From Streptomyces sp. NBC_00523 (lineage in GTDB: Bacteria > Actinomycetota > Actinomycetes > Streptomycetales > Streptomycetaceae): a stretch of 64,000 nt of DNA. How positions within the stretch are numbered: the first letter of the stretch is position 1; each line of letters begins with the position of its first letter. The translations under genes and the position numbers were made by a program. Of the stretch, positions 31,574-39,491 are shown in pieces. Under the pieces are notes generated by a model, which was not told where the DNA came from, ran no database searches, and saw only the letters and a list, made by a program, of their open reading frames with translations. The DNA is taken from the NCBI RefSeq assembly GCF_036346615.1, contig NZ_CP107836.1:4154001-4218000 (forward strand), given 5' to 3'.

Positions 31574-32263
31574 GTGCCCACCCCAGACTCCTCAGACTCC
31601 TCCTTCGATTCCACCACCGATCCGGCCGCGATGCGCGAGCAATACCGATCCGAGACCTTCACCGAGGACTCGCTCGCGCCCGATCCGATGGACCAGTTCG
31701 CGCGCTGGTTCCGCCAAGTCGCCGCCGGTGGCATGCTCCACGAGCCGAACGCCATGGTGGTCTCCACGGCGACCCCCGAGGGCCGCCCCTCCTCCCGCAC
31801 GGTGCTGCTGAAGATGTACGACGCGCGCGGCTTCGTCTTCTTCACCAACTACGGCTCCCGCAAGGGCCGCGAGCTGACGGCCAACCCGTACGTCTCGCTG
31901 CTCTTCCCCTGGCACCCGCTGGCCCGCCAGGTCATCGTCACCGGCACCGCCGCGCGCGTCCCCCGCGAGGAGACCGTCGCCTACTTCCGCACCCGCCCGC
32001 ACGGTTCGCAGCTCGGGGCCTGGGCGAGCGAGCAGTCCACGGTGATCGGCAGCCGCGAGGAGCTGACCGCCCGCTACGAGGAGTTGTCGGCCCGCTACCC
32101 GGAGGGCGAGAAGGTCCCGGCGCCCCCGCACTGGGGCGGCTTCCGGGTCGTCCCCGAGACGATCGAGTTCTGGCAGGGCCACGAGAACCGGCTCCACGAC
32201 CGGCTGCGTTACGTCCGCGAGGGCGGCGGGGAGAAGTGGCGCGTCGAGCGCCTGTGCCCGTAA
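31574..32263 (+). CDS. pdxH: Pyridoxine/pyridoxamine 5'-phosphate oxidase
   Basis: 229 residues from GTG 31574. The enzyme oxidises pyridoxine- or pyridoxamine-5'-phosphate to pyridoxal phosphate using FMN. FMN and substrate motifs are seen: PEGRPSSRTVLLKMYDARGF, FFTNYGSRKGRELTANP, HPLARQVIVTGTA, and the C-terminal VPETIEFWQG followed by RLHDRLRY. The N-terminal 20 residues are serine-rich and not conserved, so a shorter start (ATG 31631) is possible. The gene ends just before a strong hairpin that is probably the terminator of a small RNA on the other strand. Confidence 0.95.
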   Translation: MPTPDSSDSSFDSTTDPAAMREQYRSETFTEDSLAPDPMDQFARWFRQVAAGGMLHEPNAMVVSTATPEGRPSSRTVLLKMYDARGFVFFTNYGSRKGRELTANPYVSLLFPWHPLARQVIVTGTAARVPREETVAYFRTRPHGSQLGAWASEQSTVIGSREELTARYEELSARYPEGEKVPAPPHWGGFRVVPETIEFWQGHENRLHDRLRYVREGGGEKWRVERLCP

Positions 32264-32283
32264 ACCGCCCCCGACATGCGGAA

Positions 32284-32346
32284 ACCCGCAGGCTCTGGTC
32301 CCTCCTTGCGGAGGAGCCGGCCGGATCTACCGGCGAGCCTGCGGGT
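32284..32346 (-). terminator. 12-bp GC-rich hairpin ending the small RNA and pdxH
   Basis: Arms ACCCGCAGGCTC (32284-32295) and GAGCCTGCGGGT (32335-32346) are perfect complements; the loop contains two smaller stems (CTCC/GGAG and CCGG/CCGG). On the minus strand it is followed by TTTCC, on the plus strand by no T-run, so it fits best as the end of the minus-strand RNA, possibly bidirectional. Confidence 0.6.
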
Positions 32347-32408
32347 CGGTGACTGCTTGGGTTTCGGCAGACAGTCCGCCGAGGTGCACGATGTGCGACG
32401 ACGGGCTG

Positions 32409-32447
32409 TCAGCCCGCAGCCACCTCACGAATCCGATAAGACTGCAC
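32409..32447 (-). CDS. Putative 12-aa leader peptide in the small RNA
   Basis: GTG 32447 starts a 12-residue frame reading (V/M)QSYRIREVAAG and ends with TGA at 32409. The preceding GGAGG lies 11 nt upstream within a full-length complement of the 16S 3' end. No run of a single amino acid points to an attenuator, and translation is unproven. Confidence 0.35.
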   Translation of the reverse strand: MQSYRIREVAAG

Positions 32448-32480
32448 TTTTCGGATCACCTCCTTTCAACGTGTACGGAC

Positions 32481-32509
32481 AGCTTAGGAAGCGCCCCGGG
32501 GCCGCACAA
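32481..32509 (-). promoter_or_regulatory. Promoter TTGTGC-17-TAAGCT of the small RNA
   Basis: On the minus strand TTGTGC (32509-32504) and TAAGCT (32486-32481) are spaced by exactly 17 bp. The expected start is near 32474, only a few nucleotides upstream of the super-strong Shine-Dalgarno segment. Confidence 0.55.
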
Positions 32510-32619
32510 CCGAATTAACGGCGGGCCGATTTCCGGGAAAGTCGCTGTGTCCCGGGTCACGTTCGAGTTCAATGGTCTGACGTGCGGCTATGGCGGACAC
32601 CTCTCGCAAGGGGACCGGG

Positions 32620-33942
32620 ATGAGTGCTTCCACGAGCAGGGGGACGGCCGGTGCGGAACTGCTGGCGGCCCTTCTCGACGGCATGGACGCGGCGCTCTGC
32701 GCCTTCGGTGCGGACGGCACCGTCACCCACTGGAACCGCGAGGCCGAGCGCGTCCTCGGCTGGTCCGCCGACGAGGCCGTGGGCCGGCCCGGGCTGGCCG
32801 GCTGGGCGGTGCGCCGGGCCGACGCGGACGAGGTGCAGGGGCGGCTGATGGCGGTCATGGACGCGCCGGGGCGCCAGGTCCACGAGTTCGCGCTGCTGCG
32901 CAAGGACGGCGGCCGGGTCCTGGTGCGCACCCAGTCCGCCGGGGTCCGGGGCGCCGACGGCAAGCCGGCCGGGGTGTACTGCGCGTTCAGCGAGGTGCAC
33001 GCCCAGATCGACCTGGAACGGGCCATCGCGCTGAGCGAGGCCCTGTTCGAGGACGCCTCCTGGGGCGTCGTCCTGGTCGACGTGGACCTGCGCCCCACCG
33101 TCGTCAACGCCCATGCGGCCCGCGCCCTGGGCAGCGGTCGTACGTCGATGCTGGGGCGGCCCCTCGGCGAGCTGATCGCGCAAGGGGTCGAGGAGCTGGA
33201 GGGCGCCCTTCAGCACGTCCTCGCGGAGGGGGCGCCGGACGCGCCCGCCGAGCTGTGGGTGACCCTGCGCGGCGGAGAGGGCACCCGCCGTCGCTGCTGG
33301 CGCAGCGGCTTTCTGCGGCTGGCGTCCCCGCTCACCGAGGAGCCCGTGCCGCTGGGCGCCGGATGGGTCTTCCAGGACGTCACGGAGGCCCGGCTCGCCG
33401 CCCAGGAGGCGGACCGGCTGCGCTTCCGCTCCAACCAGCTGCACCGCGCCTCGCGGTCCGCCGCGGAGTGCGAGGACCCGATGGAGGCCGCGATGGCGTC
33501 GCTCGACTTCGCGCTGGCCGGGTTCGCCGATCACGCGCTGGTCGACCTGATGGCGGGGGAGCGGCTGGTCCGGGCCGCGGCCACCCCGGCCGACGCGCCT
33601 GGCCCCTGCCTCCCGGTGGCCGGGGGCGGCATCCCGCTGCGGTACGCGCCGGGCCACCCGGCGCTCCAGGCGGTGGACCGCACGGGTTCGGTGCGCACCT
33701 CGGCGGGGGCGGACCGGGTGGACGGCGAGTGGGCCCGCCGCCGCCAGTGGCCCCCGGACGCGGTCCACGCCCTCTCCACGGTCCTGCGCAGCCGCGGCCG
33801 CACCCTGGGCGTGGTGACGTTCCTCCGCTCGTCCCACCGCGCCGCGTTCGAACGCCCGGACGCGATGTACGCGGAGAGCGTGGCGGCCCGGGTGGCCGCG
33901 TCGGTGGACCTGCACCAGCTGGGCGGCCCGGCCGCCCCGTAA
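32620..33942 (+). CDS. PAS-PAS-GAF-like sensory protein
   Basis: 440 residues from ATG 32620, preceded by AAGGGGA; ATG 32590 in frame lacks a ribosome site. A PAS domain (about 15-125) has CAFGADGTVTHWNREAERVLGW, and a second PAS (about 145-270) begins LFEDASWGVVLVDVDLRP. The C-terminal region (about 285-440) resembles a GAF domain as found in PAS-GAF phosphatase (PP2C/RsbU) proteins of Streptomyces, but no phosphatase or kinase domain follows. It may act as a signal-input partner for other proteins. It converges with the SIS gene, which ends 4 bp away. Confidence 0.82.
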   Translation: MSASTSRGTAGAELLAALLDGMDAALCAFGADGTVTHWNREAERVLGWSADEAVGRPGLAGWAVRRADADEVQGRLMAVMDAPGRQVHEFALLRKDGGRVLVRTQSAGVRGADGKPAGVYCAFSEVHAQIDLERAIALSEALFEDASWGVVLVDVDLRPTVVNAHAARALGSGRTSMLGRPLGELIAQGVEELEGALQHVLAEGAPDAPAELWVTLRGGEGTRRRCWRSGFLRLASPLTEEPVPLGAGWVFQDVTEARLAAQEADRLRFRSNQLHRASRSAAECEDPMEAAMASLDFALAGFADHALVDLMAGERLVRAAATPADAPGPCLPVAGGGIPLRYAPGHPALQAVDRTGSVRTSAGADRVDGEWARRRQWPPDAVHALSTVLRSRGRTLGVVTFLRSSHRAAFERPDAMYAESVAARVAASVDLHQLGGPAAP

Positions 33943-33946
33943 GCCG

Positions 33947-34702
33947 CTAGTGCCGGTAGAAGATCCGGTCCGCGTACTGCGTCATCACGCGCCCGTTCCA
34001 CTCGTGGCCGCCGTCCACGTTGCCCGAGCGCAGCAGCGGCGGCTCGATGCCCCGTTCCAGCAGCCGCTCGGCCGCGGCGGCCATCATGCCCTGCATGATC
34101 GCGCTGGTGACCACCGTGGACGCGGGCGCGAACGGCGCCTCGATGCCGTCCACCTCCAGCTCCGCGTCGCCGATCGCGATCTTGCTGTCGAGGACGATGT
34201 CGCAGTGGTCCCGCAGGAAGCCGCCCGAGCTGTGCCGGGACCGGGTGTTCTCCGCGTACGCGACCGAGGTGACGCCGATGACCTTCAGGCCCAGCGCGCG
34301 GGCGTTGAGCGCCATCTCGACGGGCAGGGCGTTGCGCCCGGAGAGCGAGATGATCACGAGCACGTCGCCGGACTTCGCGGGGCTGGAGTCGAGCACCGCG
34401 CCCGCGAGGCCGTCCACGCGTTCCAGGGCCGAGCCCAGGGTGGCGGGCATGACGTCCACGCCGAGGGCCCCGGGGACGGCCATGAGGTTCATCAGGGCGA
34501 GCCCGCCCGCCCGGTAGACGACGTCCTGCGCGGCGAGCGAGGAGTGCCCGGCGCCGAAGGCGAAGAGCCGGCCGCCCGCCTCGACGGTGTCGGCGATCGC
34601 GGCACCGGCGGCCGCGATGTTCCCGGCCTCCTCGTCCCGTACCCTCCCCAGCAGGCCGATCGCCGCATCGAAGAACTGACCGGCCAGCTTGCTTTCGCTC
34701 AT
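33947..34702 (-). CDS. SIS-domain phosphosugar-binding protein
   Basis: 251 residues with a SIS (sugar isomerase) fold: FAFGAGHSSLAAQDVVYRAG, SGDVLVIISLSGRNALPVEMA and an ALGLKVIGVTS segment. It resembles GmhA/MurQ-like or glucosamine-phosphate-related proteins that bind a phosphosugar; the reaction is not known. In S. coelicolor an equivalent sits beside dmdR1, as here. It is divergent from the iron regulator. Confidence 0.88.
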   Translation of the reverse strand: MSESKLAGQFFDAAIGLLGRVRDEEAGNIAAAGAAIADTVEAGGRLFAFGAGHSSLAAQDVVYRAGGLALMNLMAVPGALGVDVMPATLGSALERVDGLAGAVLDSSPAKSGDVLVIISLSGRNALPVEMALNARALGLKVIGVTSVAYAENTRSRHSSGGFLRDHCDIVLDSKIAIGDAELEVDGIEAPFAPASTVVTSAIMQGMMAAAAERLLERGIEPPLLRSGNVDGGHEWNGRVMTQYADRIFYRH

Positions 34703-34885
34703 CGGGGAGGACCTTTCCGGCGGGGTGGGATGTCCATGGGGCGTCCGTAACGCCGATCACGTTGCGGTCTGGACCAGTGACCTGTCAATACCGCACGGCC
34801 CCGGTGACGACGGCGGGGCACGGTTCCACGCGCGATGCGTCAGAATTGGTGCAGGGCCAGCGCACGATTGCATCGAGGGGCACGA

Positions 34886-35578
34886 ATGTCCGGACTGATC
34901 GACACCACGGAGATGTATCTCCGCACCATCCTCGAACTCGAAGAGGAAGGCGTGGTCCCCATGCGCGCCCGGATCGCGGAACGGCTGGACCAGAGCGGTC
35001 CGACCGTCAGCCAGACCGTGGCGCGGATGGAGCGCGACGGCCTGGTTCAGGTCGCGGGCGACCGCCATCTGGAACTGACGGAGGAGGGCCGCCGCCTGGC
35101 GACCCGCGTCATGCGGAAGCACCGGCTGGCCGAGTGCCTGCTGGTCGACGTGATCGGCCTGGAGTGGGAGCAGGTCCACGCCGAGGCGTGTCGGTGGGAG
35201 CACGTGATGAGCGAGGCGGTCGAGCGCCGGGTGCTGGAGCTGCTGCGGCACCCGACGGAGTCGCCGTACGGGAATCCGATCCCGGGCCTGGAGGAGCTGG
35301 GCGAGAGCGCCGAGGCCGACCCGTTCCTCGACGAGGGCATGGTCAGCCTGTCCGATCTCGACCCGGGCAGCGACGGCAAGACGGTGGTGGTCCGCCGGAT
35401 CGGGGAGCCGATCCAGACGGACGCCCAGCTGATGTACACGCTGCGGCGGGCGGGCGTGCAGCCCGGCGCCGTGGTCAGCGTGACGCAGTCGCCCGGCGGA
35501 GTGCTGGTCGGCAGCAGCGGCGAGGCGGCGGAGCTCGACTCCGAGGTCGCCTCGCACGTCTTCGTGGCGAAGAGGTAG
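34886..35578 (+). CDS. dmdR1: DtxR/IdeR-family iron-dependent repressor (DmdR1-type)
   Basis: 230 residues from ATG 34886 (ribosome site GAGGGG). The winged helix-turn-helix is residues 1-60. All DtxR metal ligands are present at the same numbers: Met10, His79, Glu83, His98, Cys102, Glu105 and His106. The C-terminal SH3-like domain (about 150-230) is present. With Fe(II) it represses siderophore and iron-uptake genes by binding iron boxes. The SIS neighbour matches dmdR1 of S. coelicolor, where an antisense gene, adm, has been reported on the other strand. Confidence 0.93.
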   Translation: MSGLIDTTEMYLRTILELEEEGVVPMRARIAERLDQSGPTVSQTVARMERDGLVQVAGDRHLELTEEGRRLATRVMRKHRLAECLLVDVIGLEWEQVHAEACRWEHVMSEAVERRVLELLRHPTESPYGNPIPGLEELGESAEADPFLDEGMVSLSDLDPGSDGKTVVVRRIGEPIQTDAQLMYTLRRAGVQPGAVVSVTQSPGGVLVGSSGEAAELDSEVASHVFVAKR

Positions 35579-35594
35579 AACCGCCTTCCGGGAG

Positions 35595-35635
35595 ACCGGG
35601 CACCGGCAGCCGCCGGTGCCCGGTTTCTCTTTTTC
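35595..35635 (+). terminator. Strong intrinsic terminator after the iron regulator
   Basis: A 13-bp perfect stem (ACCGGGCACCGGC with its complement, loop AGCC, 35595-35624) is followed by TTTCTCTTTTT. It begins 17 bp after the dmdR1 stop and is the clearest intrinsic terminator in the window. Confidence 0.92.
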
Positions 35636-36032
35636 CGTCCGGAACCGCAGCGTTCCGGCGCGGACCGTGCCAGGCTGTGGCGGAGGGGTGGCTGAGCGTG
35701 TCGGCCGCCGCCCCTGCCGCCGGAGGGGAGCTGCGATGCACCCGTCGTCCGCAGACAAGCGGATGGCCCCGGCGCCGCGAGGCGCCGGGGCCTGTCCCTC
35801 CCTGTGCCCGACCTGGAGCCCCGAGCTCTCAAGGTCGGTCCCGCGAGCCCTCATCCCCGAGTGGCCCGCCTCCCGCAGAACATCTCCCCGCAGCCGCCGT
35901 CGTCAATCCTGGGAAGCAGTCACTCGAACGAGCGGTGTTGGCCGGCAGATCCCGGTTTTCGAATAGGAGTTCGATAGTCTGGCCGACACGACAACCCCGG
36001 TGACCCAGCCGGAGTCTCAGGGAGAGAAGGGG
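35636..36032. other. Gene-free 400-bp region with a GNRA-capped hairpin
   Basis: I see no credible gene here on either strand. A perfect 12-bp stem, GGCCCCGGCGCC and its complement (35765-35792), is closed by the tetraloop GCGA. It is followed by a further 130 nt of potential pairing (ACCTGGAG, AGCTCTCAAGGTC), then TAGTCT (35967-35972) and the hydrolase start region. It could be a structured leader or only a terminator-like element; no known riboswitch consensus was matched. Confidence 0.4.
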
Positions 36033-36932
36033 GTGCCAGAAGCCATGGCGCGGTGCATCGAAGTGACCGGATCGGACGGCGTACGCCTCGCGGCCTGGGA
36101 GTTCGCCGACCCGCCCCGCGCGGGCGCGGACAACGCCCCCGCCGTCTTACTGCTGCACGGCCTGATGGGCCGGGCCTCGCACTGGGCGCCCACGGCGGCC
36201 TGGCTCGCCGAACGGCACCGGCCGGTCGGCCTCGACCAGCGCGGCCACGGCGACAGCGGGAAACCGGCCGACGGCCCCTACACCCGCGACGCCTACGTGG
36301 CGGACGCCGAGGCGGTCATCGAACAGCTCGGGCTCGCCCCCGTCACCCTCGTCGGCCACTCCATGGGAGCGCTCACCGCCTGGCAGCTCGCCGCCAAGCG
36401 CCCCGACCTGGTCCGCGCGCTGGTCGTCTGCGACATGCGGGCCTCCGCGCTCGGCGCGGCCTCGCAGCGCGAGTGGGAGGACTGGTTCGGGAGCTGGCCG
36501 CTCCCCTTCGCCTCGCCCGACGCCGTGCGGCGCTGGTTCGGCGAGGAGGACCCCTGGGTGGAGCGCCCCAGCCCGGCCCGGGGCGCGTTCTACGCCGAGG
36601 TGATGGCCGAGCGGGACGGCGGCTGGTGGCCCGTGTTCTCCCGCCGCCAGATGCTGGAGTCCCGCGCCACCTGGGTGTTCGACGCGCACTGGGAGGAGCT
36701 GGCCCAGGTCAGATGCCCGACGCTGGTGCTGCGCGGCCTGGACGGCGAGCTCGGCCGGGCGGAGGCCCAGGAGATGGTCCGGGTCCTGCCGCGCGGTCAG
36801 TACGCGGAGGTGGCGGACGCCGGCCACCTCGTGCACTTCGACCAGCCGGAGGGCTGGCGCGCCGCGGTCGAACCCTTCCTCGAACAGCTCTCCGAGGACG
36901 CGCGGGACGACCGCGAGCCCGTGTCCCCGTAA
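36033..36932 (+). CDS. Alpha/beta-hydrolase with a TTA (bldA) codon
   Basis: 299 residues from GTG 36033, which has GGGAG 8 nt upstream; GTG 36000 and ATG 36045 are alternatives. The alpha/beta-hydrolase fold shows the HG oxyanion motif (LLLHGLMG), nucleophile Ser110 in GHSMG, an acid in the GLDGE region and the C-terminal His in DAGHLVHF. Substrate unknown. Residue 39 is encoded by TTA (36147-36149), so translation should need the bldA tRNA, which in Streptomyces becomes abundant late in growth. It converges with the ABC permease gene. Confidence 0.88.
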   Translation: MPEAMARCIEVTGSDGVRLAAWEFADPPRAGADNAPAVLLLHGLMGRASHWAPTAAWLAERHRPVGLDQRGHGDSGKPADGPYTRDAYVADAEAVIEQLGLAPVTLVGHSMGALTAWQLAAKRPDLVRALVVCDMRASALGAASQREWEDWFGSWPLPFASPDAVRRWFGEEDPWVERPSPARGAFYAEVMAERDGGWWPVFSRRQMLESRATWVFDAHWEELAQVRCPTLVLRGLDGELGRAEAQEMVRVLPRGQYAEVADAGHLVHFDQPEGWRAAVEPFLEQLSEDARDDREPVSP

Positions 36933-36970
36933 GCCGTCTCCGTAAGCCCTCCCCGTAAGCCCGACGGCGC

Positions 36971-38623
36971 TCAGCCCTTGCTGACCGCCGACAGGATCTC
37001 CGGCAGCCGCCGGGCCATGCGCGGGGCCGCGAGCCGCAGACCGCCCCAGGCGATCAGTGCCCCGTACACCGCCCCGACCGGGAGCAGCAGCCACAGCCAG
37101 TCCGTGCGGTCCGTGACGTGCAGGGTGACCGTCAGGGCGATCACCGGGGCGCTCAGCACGGCCGCCGCGACCATGCCGCCGACGATGGAGATCCAGGCGA
37201 TCCCGGCCTGCCCCGGCGCCACGTTCTTGAACGCCCCCTCCTGCGGGATCGAGTACGGGAAGCTCACCGAGGCCACCGAGCCCGTCGCCAGCATCGCGCC
37301 CAGCAGCGCGAACGACAGCCCGATCACCCCCGGCAGCAGCTTCCAGTCGCCGAGCAGCGCCCCCGTCACCACCGCCACGAGCACGGTGTACGGAAGGGTG
37401 AACAGCAGCAGCGCCAGCGCCCGGGCGCGCAGTTCGAGGTACGCGTCCCGGGACGAGGAGATCGTCTGCGCGACCATCCAGAACGCGGAGGTGTCCTGCC
37501 CGAACTGGTTGTACATCTGCATGCCGAGCATCCCGGCGGCGAAGCACGCGAAGTACACCGTGCCCTGGCCCTGGAGGGCGTTGATCAGCGGGACGATCAG
37601 CCCGATCGCCAGCGCGGTCACCCAGGCCGCCTTGGTCTTCGGGTCCCGTGCCACGTACCGCAGGGACCGCTGGATCGCCGTGCCGGTGCGGTCCTCGGGG
37701 AGCAGCGCCCACAGGCCCGCGCCGATCCGCCCCGACTTCTCGCGGTCCGGCCCGGCGGCGGCGGTCGTGGAGCCGTCCGGCGCGGTCATCAGCTTCGTCA
37801 GGCTGCGCTGCCACAGCCACAGCAGCACCACCAGCGCGGCCGCCGCGATCAGCAGCTGCGCGACGGCCCGCCCGTACGCCCCCTCCGCGGCGGAGTCCAC
37901 GGACCCCACGGCCGAGGCGGGCGGCAGCCAGCGCACCACGTCCGCCGCCGGGTCGAGCGGGGCGAGCCCGCCGCTCCGGCCCAGGCGCTGGGCGCCGAAG
38001 TTGACGGCCTGGATGCCCACCGCGATCAGCAGGCCGCTGAGGACCGCCAGGTCCCGGCCCTTGCGGGAGGTCAGCAGCCGGGTGTTGGCGGCGGCGACCG
38101 TACGGGCCAGGGCCACGCAGACCAGCAGGGTCAGCGGCACGGCGAGCACCGCGAAGACCACCGCGCCCGCCCCCTCGGCCAGCGCCGCCACCGACCCGGC
38201 CGCCAGGCACAGCGTGAACACCGGGCCGAGCCCGATCAGCGAGGAGACCAGCAGCGCGACGATCAGCGGCCGGGGCCGCAGCGGCAGCATCACCAGCCGG
38301 GTCGGGTCCAGGGTCTCGTCCCCGGCCGCGAAGAACAGCGGCATCACCGCCCAGCCGAGCGCCAGGACCCCGGCGAGCAGCACCACCAGCGAGGCCGCGT
38401 GGTCGTGGCCGCGCAGCAGGACGAGCCCCAGCATCAGCGCGGCCGCGGCCAGCAGGGAGCCCACCACCGAGATCAGGTAGACGGCCTTGCGCCCGGAGGA
38501 CTGGCGCAGCCCGTTGCGGAGCAGGGCCAGCTTGAGCCGGGCGAATACGGGGATCAGCGCCGGGGCACCGGCCGTGGCCCCGGTCCGGGGTCCGGTTCCG
38601 GCGGGGGCGTCGAGCACGCTCAT
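36971..38623 (-). CDS. ABC-2 type transporter permease
   Basis: 550 residues with about twelve hydrophobic helices in two halves, joined by a cytosolic loop (TAPDGSTTAAAGPDREKSGR). It lacks nucleotide-binding motifs and belongs to the large ABC-2 membrane proteins of exporters. Its ATG overlaps the stop of the ATPase gene upstream (ATGA), so the pair form one exporter. The substrate is unknown. The stop is 38 bp from the end of the convergent hydrolase gene. Confidence 0.85.
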   Translation of the reverse strand: MSVLDAPAGTGPRTGATAGAPALIPVFARLKLALLRNGLRQSSGRKAVYLISVVGSLLAAAALMLGLVLLRGHDHAASLVVLLAGVLALGWAVMPLFFAAGDETLDPTRLVMLPLRPRPLIVALLVSSLIGLGPVFTLCLAAGSVAALAEGAGAVVFAVLAVPLTLLVCVALARTVAAANTRLLTSRKGRDLAVLSGLLIAVGIQAVNFGAQRLGRSGGLAPLDPAADVVRWLPPASAVGSVDSAAEGAYGRAVAQLLIAAAALVVLLWLWQRSLTKLMTAPDGSTTAAAGPDREKSGRIGAGLWALLPEDRTGTAIQRSLRYVARDPKTKAAWVTALAIGLIVPLINALQGQGTVYFACFAAGMLGMQMYNQFGQDTSAFWMVAQTISSSRDAYLELRARALALLLFTLPYTVLVAVVTGALLGDWKLLPGVIGLSFALLGAMLATGSVASVSFPYSIPQEGAFKNVAPGQAGIAWISIVGGMVAAAVLSAPVIALTVTLHVTDRTDWLWLLLPVGAVYGALIAWGGLRLAAPRMARRLPEILSAVSKG

Positions 38624-39441
38624 CGGTCGCCGCCCAGCCAGTCCAGGGTGGCGCCGGCGTCCCGGTCGCCCGCGCCGACCAGCTCCAGGAACGCGTTCTG
38701 GAGGGAGGACGCCTCGCCGCGCACCTCGGCCAGGGGGCCCTGGGCGCGGATGGTGCCCGCCGCCATGACGGCCACCCAGTCGCACAGCGACTCGACCAGC
38801 TCCATCACATGGCTGGAGAAGACGACGGTCGCCCCCGAACGCGTATAGCGCTCCAGGACCTTGCGGATCGTCTGCGCGGATACGGGGTCGACACCCTCGA
38901 ACGGCTCGTCCAGGAACAGCACTTCGGGGTTGTGCAGCAGGGCGGCGGCGAGCCCGATCTTCTTGCGCATCCCGGTCGAGTAGTCGATGACCAGCTTGTG
39001 CTGCGAGCCCGCCAGGTCCAGCACGTCGAGCAGCTGGGTGGCCCTGCTGTCCACCTCCTGGCCGGGCAGCCCGCGCAACCGGCCGGTGTACGCGAGGAGT
39101 TCGCGGCCGGACAGCCGCTCGAAGAGGCGCAGCCCCTCGGGCAGGACACCGATCCGGGACTTCACCTCGACCGGGTCGCCCCAGACGTCGCGCCCGCCGA
39201 TCTCGATCCGCCCCTGATCGGGCCGGAGCAGACCGGTGACCATCGAGAGCGTGGTGGTCTTCCCCGCCCCGTTGGGCCCCACCAGGCCGATGAACTTGCC
39301 CGCGGGCAGCTCCAGATCGATGCCGGCGACGGCGGTCTGCTCGCCGAACCGTTTCCACAGCCCCTGGACGCGCACCGCGGGCGGTGTCGCCCGCGGTGCC
39401 TCGGTCCCTTCCGTACCCTCGCGTTCCGCCCGGTCCGGCAT
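38620..39441 (-). CDS. ABC transporter ATP-binding protein
   Basis: 273 residues. Walker A GPNGAGKTT is at residues 55-63, the signature is YSTGMRKKI, Walker B is EVLFLDEP, and the H-loop is VVFSSHVME. It energises the ABC-2 permease encoded directly downstream. The ATG at 39441 is preceded by AAAGG, which falls inside the right arm of a 9-bp hairpin (39447-39491), so translation might be controlled by folding. It is 50 bp after the primase-like gene on the same strand. Confidence 0.94.
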   Translation of the reverse strand: MPDRAEREGTEGTEAPRATPPAVRVQGLWKRFGEQTAVAGIDLELPAGKFIGLVGPNGAGKTTTLSMVTGLLRPDQGRIEIGGRDVWGDPVEVKSRIGVLPEGLRLFERLSGRELLAYTGRLRGLPGQEVDSRATQLLDVLDLAGSQHKLVIDYSTGMRKKIGLAAALLHNPEVLFLDEPFEGVDPVSAQTIRKVLERYTRSGATVVFSSHVMELVESLCDWVAVMAAGTIRAQGPLAEVRGEASSLQNAFLELVGAGDRDAGATLDWLGGDR

Positions 39442-39446
39442 GTGCA

Positions 39447-39491
39447 CGCCTTTCGAAGTCCCCGTATGTGGGGACCACCCTACGAAAGGCG
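39447..39491 (-). promoter_or_regulatory. Nested hairpin enclosing the ribosome site of the ABC ATPase gene
   Basis: Outer arms CGCCTTTCG (39447-39455) and CGAAAGGCG (39483-39491) are perfect; an inner stem GTCCCC/GGGGAC (39458-39475) lies between them. On the minus strand the last arm contains AAAGG, the only ribosome site of the ATPase gene, 6 nt before its ATG. The element also sits directly after the primase-like stop codon, so it could be a weak terminator instead. Confidence 0.5.

Larger units (their letters stand above)
32278..32474 (-). ncRNA. Probable small RNA with a perfect 16S 3'-end complement
   Basis: A minus-strand unit with its own promoter (32481-32509) and a hairpin end (32284-32346) would give an RNA of about 195 nt. 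Near its 5' end it carries GAAAGGAGGTGATCC (32453-32467), a full 15-nt complement of the 3' end of 16S rRNA. A 12-codon open frame follows (32409-32447). I recall that a small RNA, scr4389, was listed for the corresponding region of S. coelicolor, but I cannot verify that here. It may be a leader-peptide RNA or a ribosome-binding decoy. Confidence 0.6.

Noticed and set aside
35636..35960. Cyclic-di-AMP (ydaO-like) riboswitch on either strand
   Set aside because: The conserved GGGGGA..CC and GGUGAAUC-type segments are not matched; only generic GC-rich pairing is seen.
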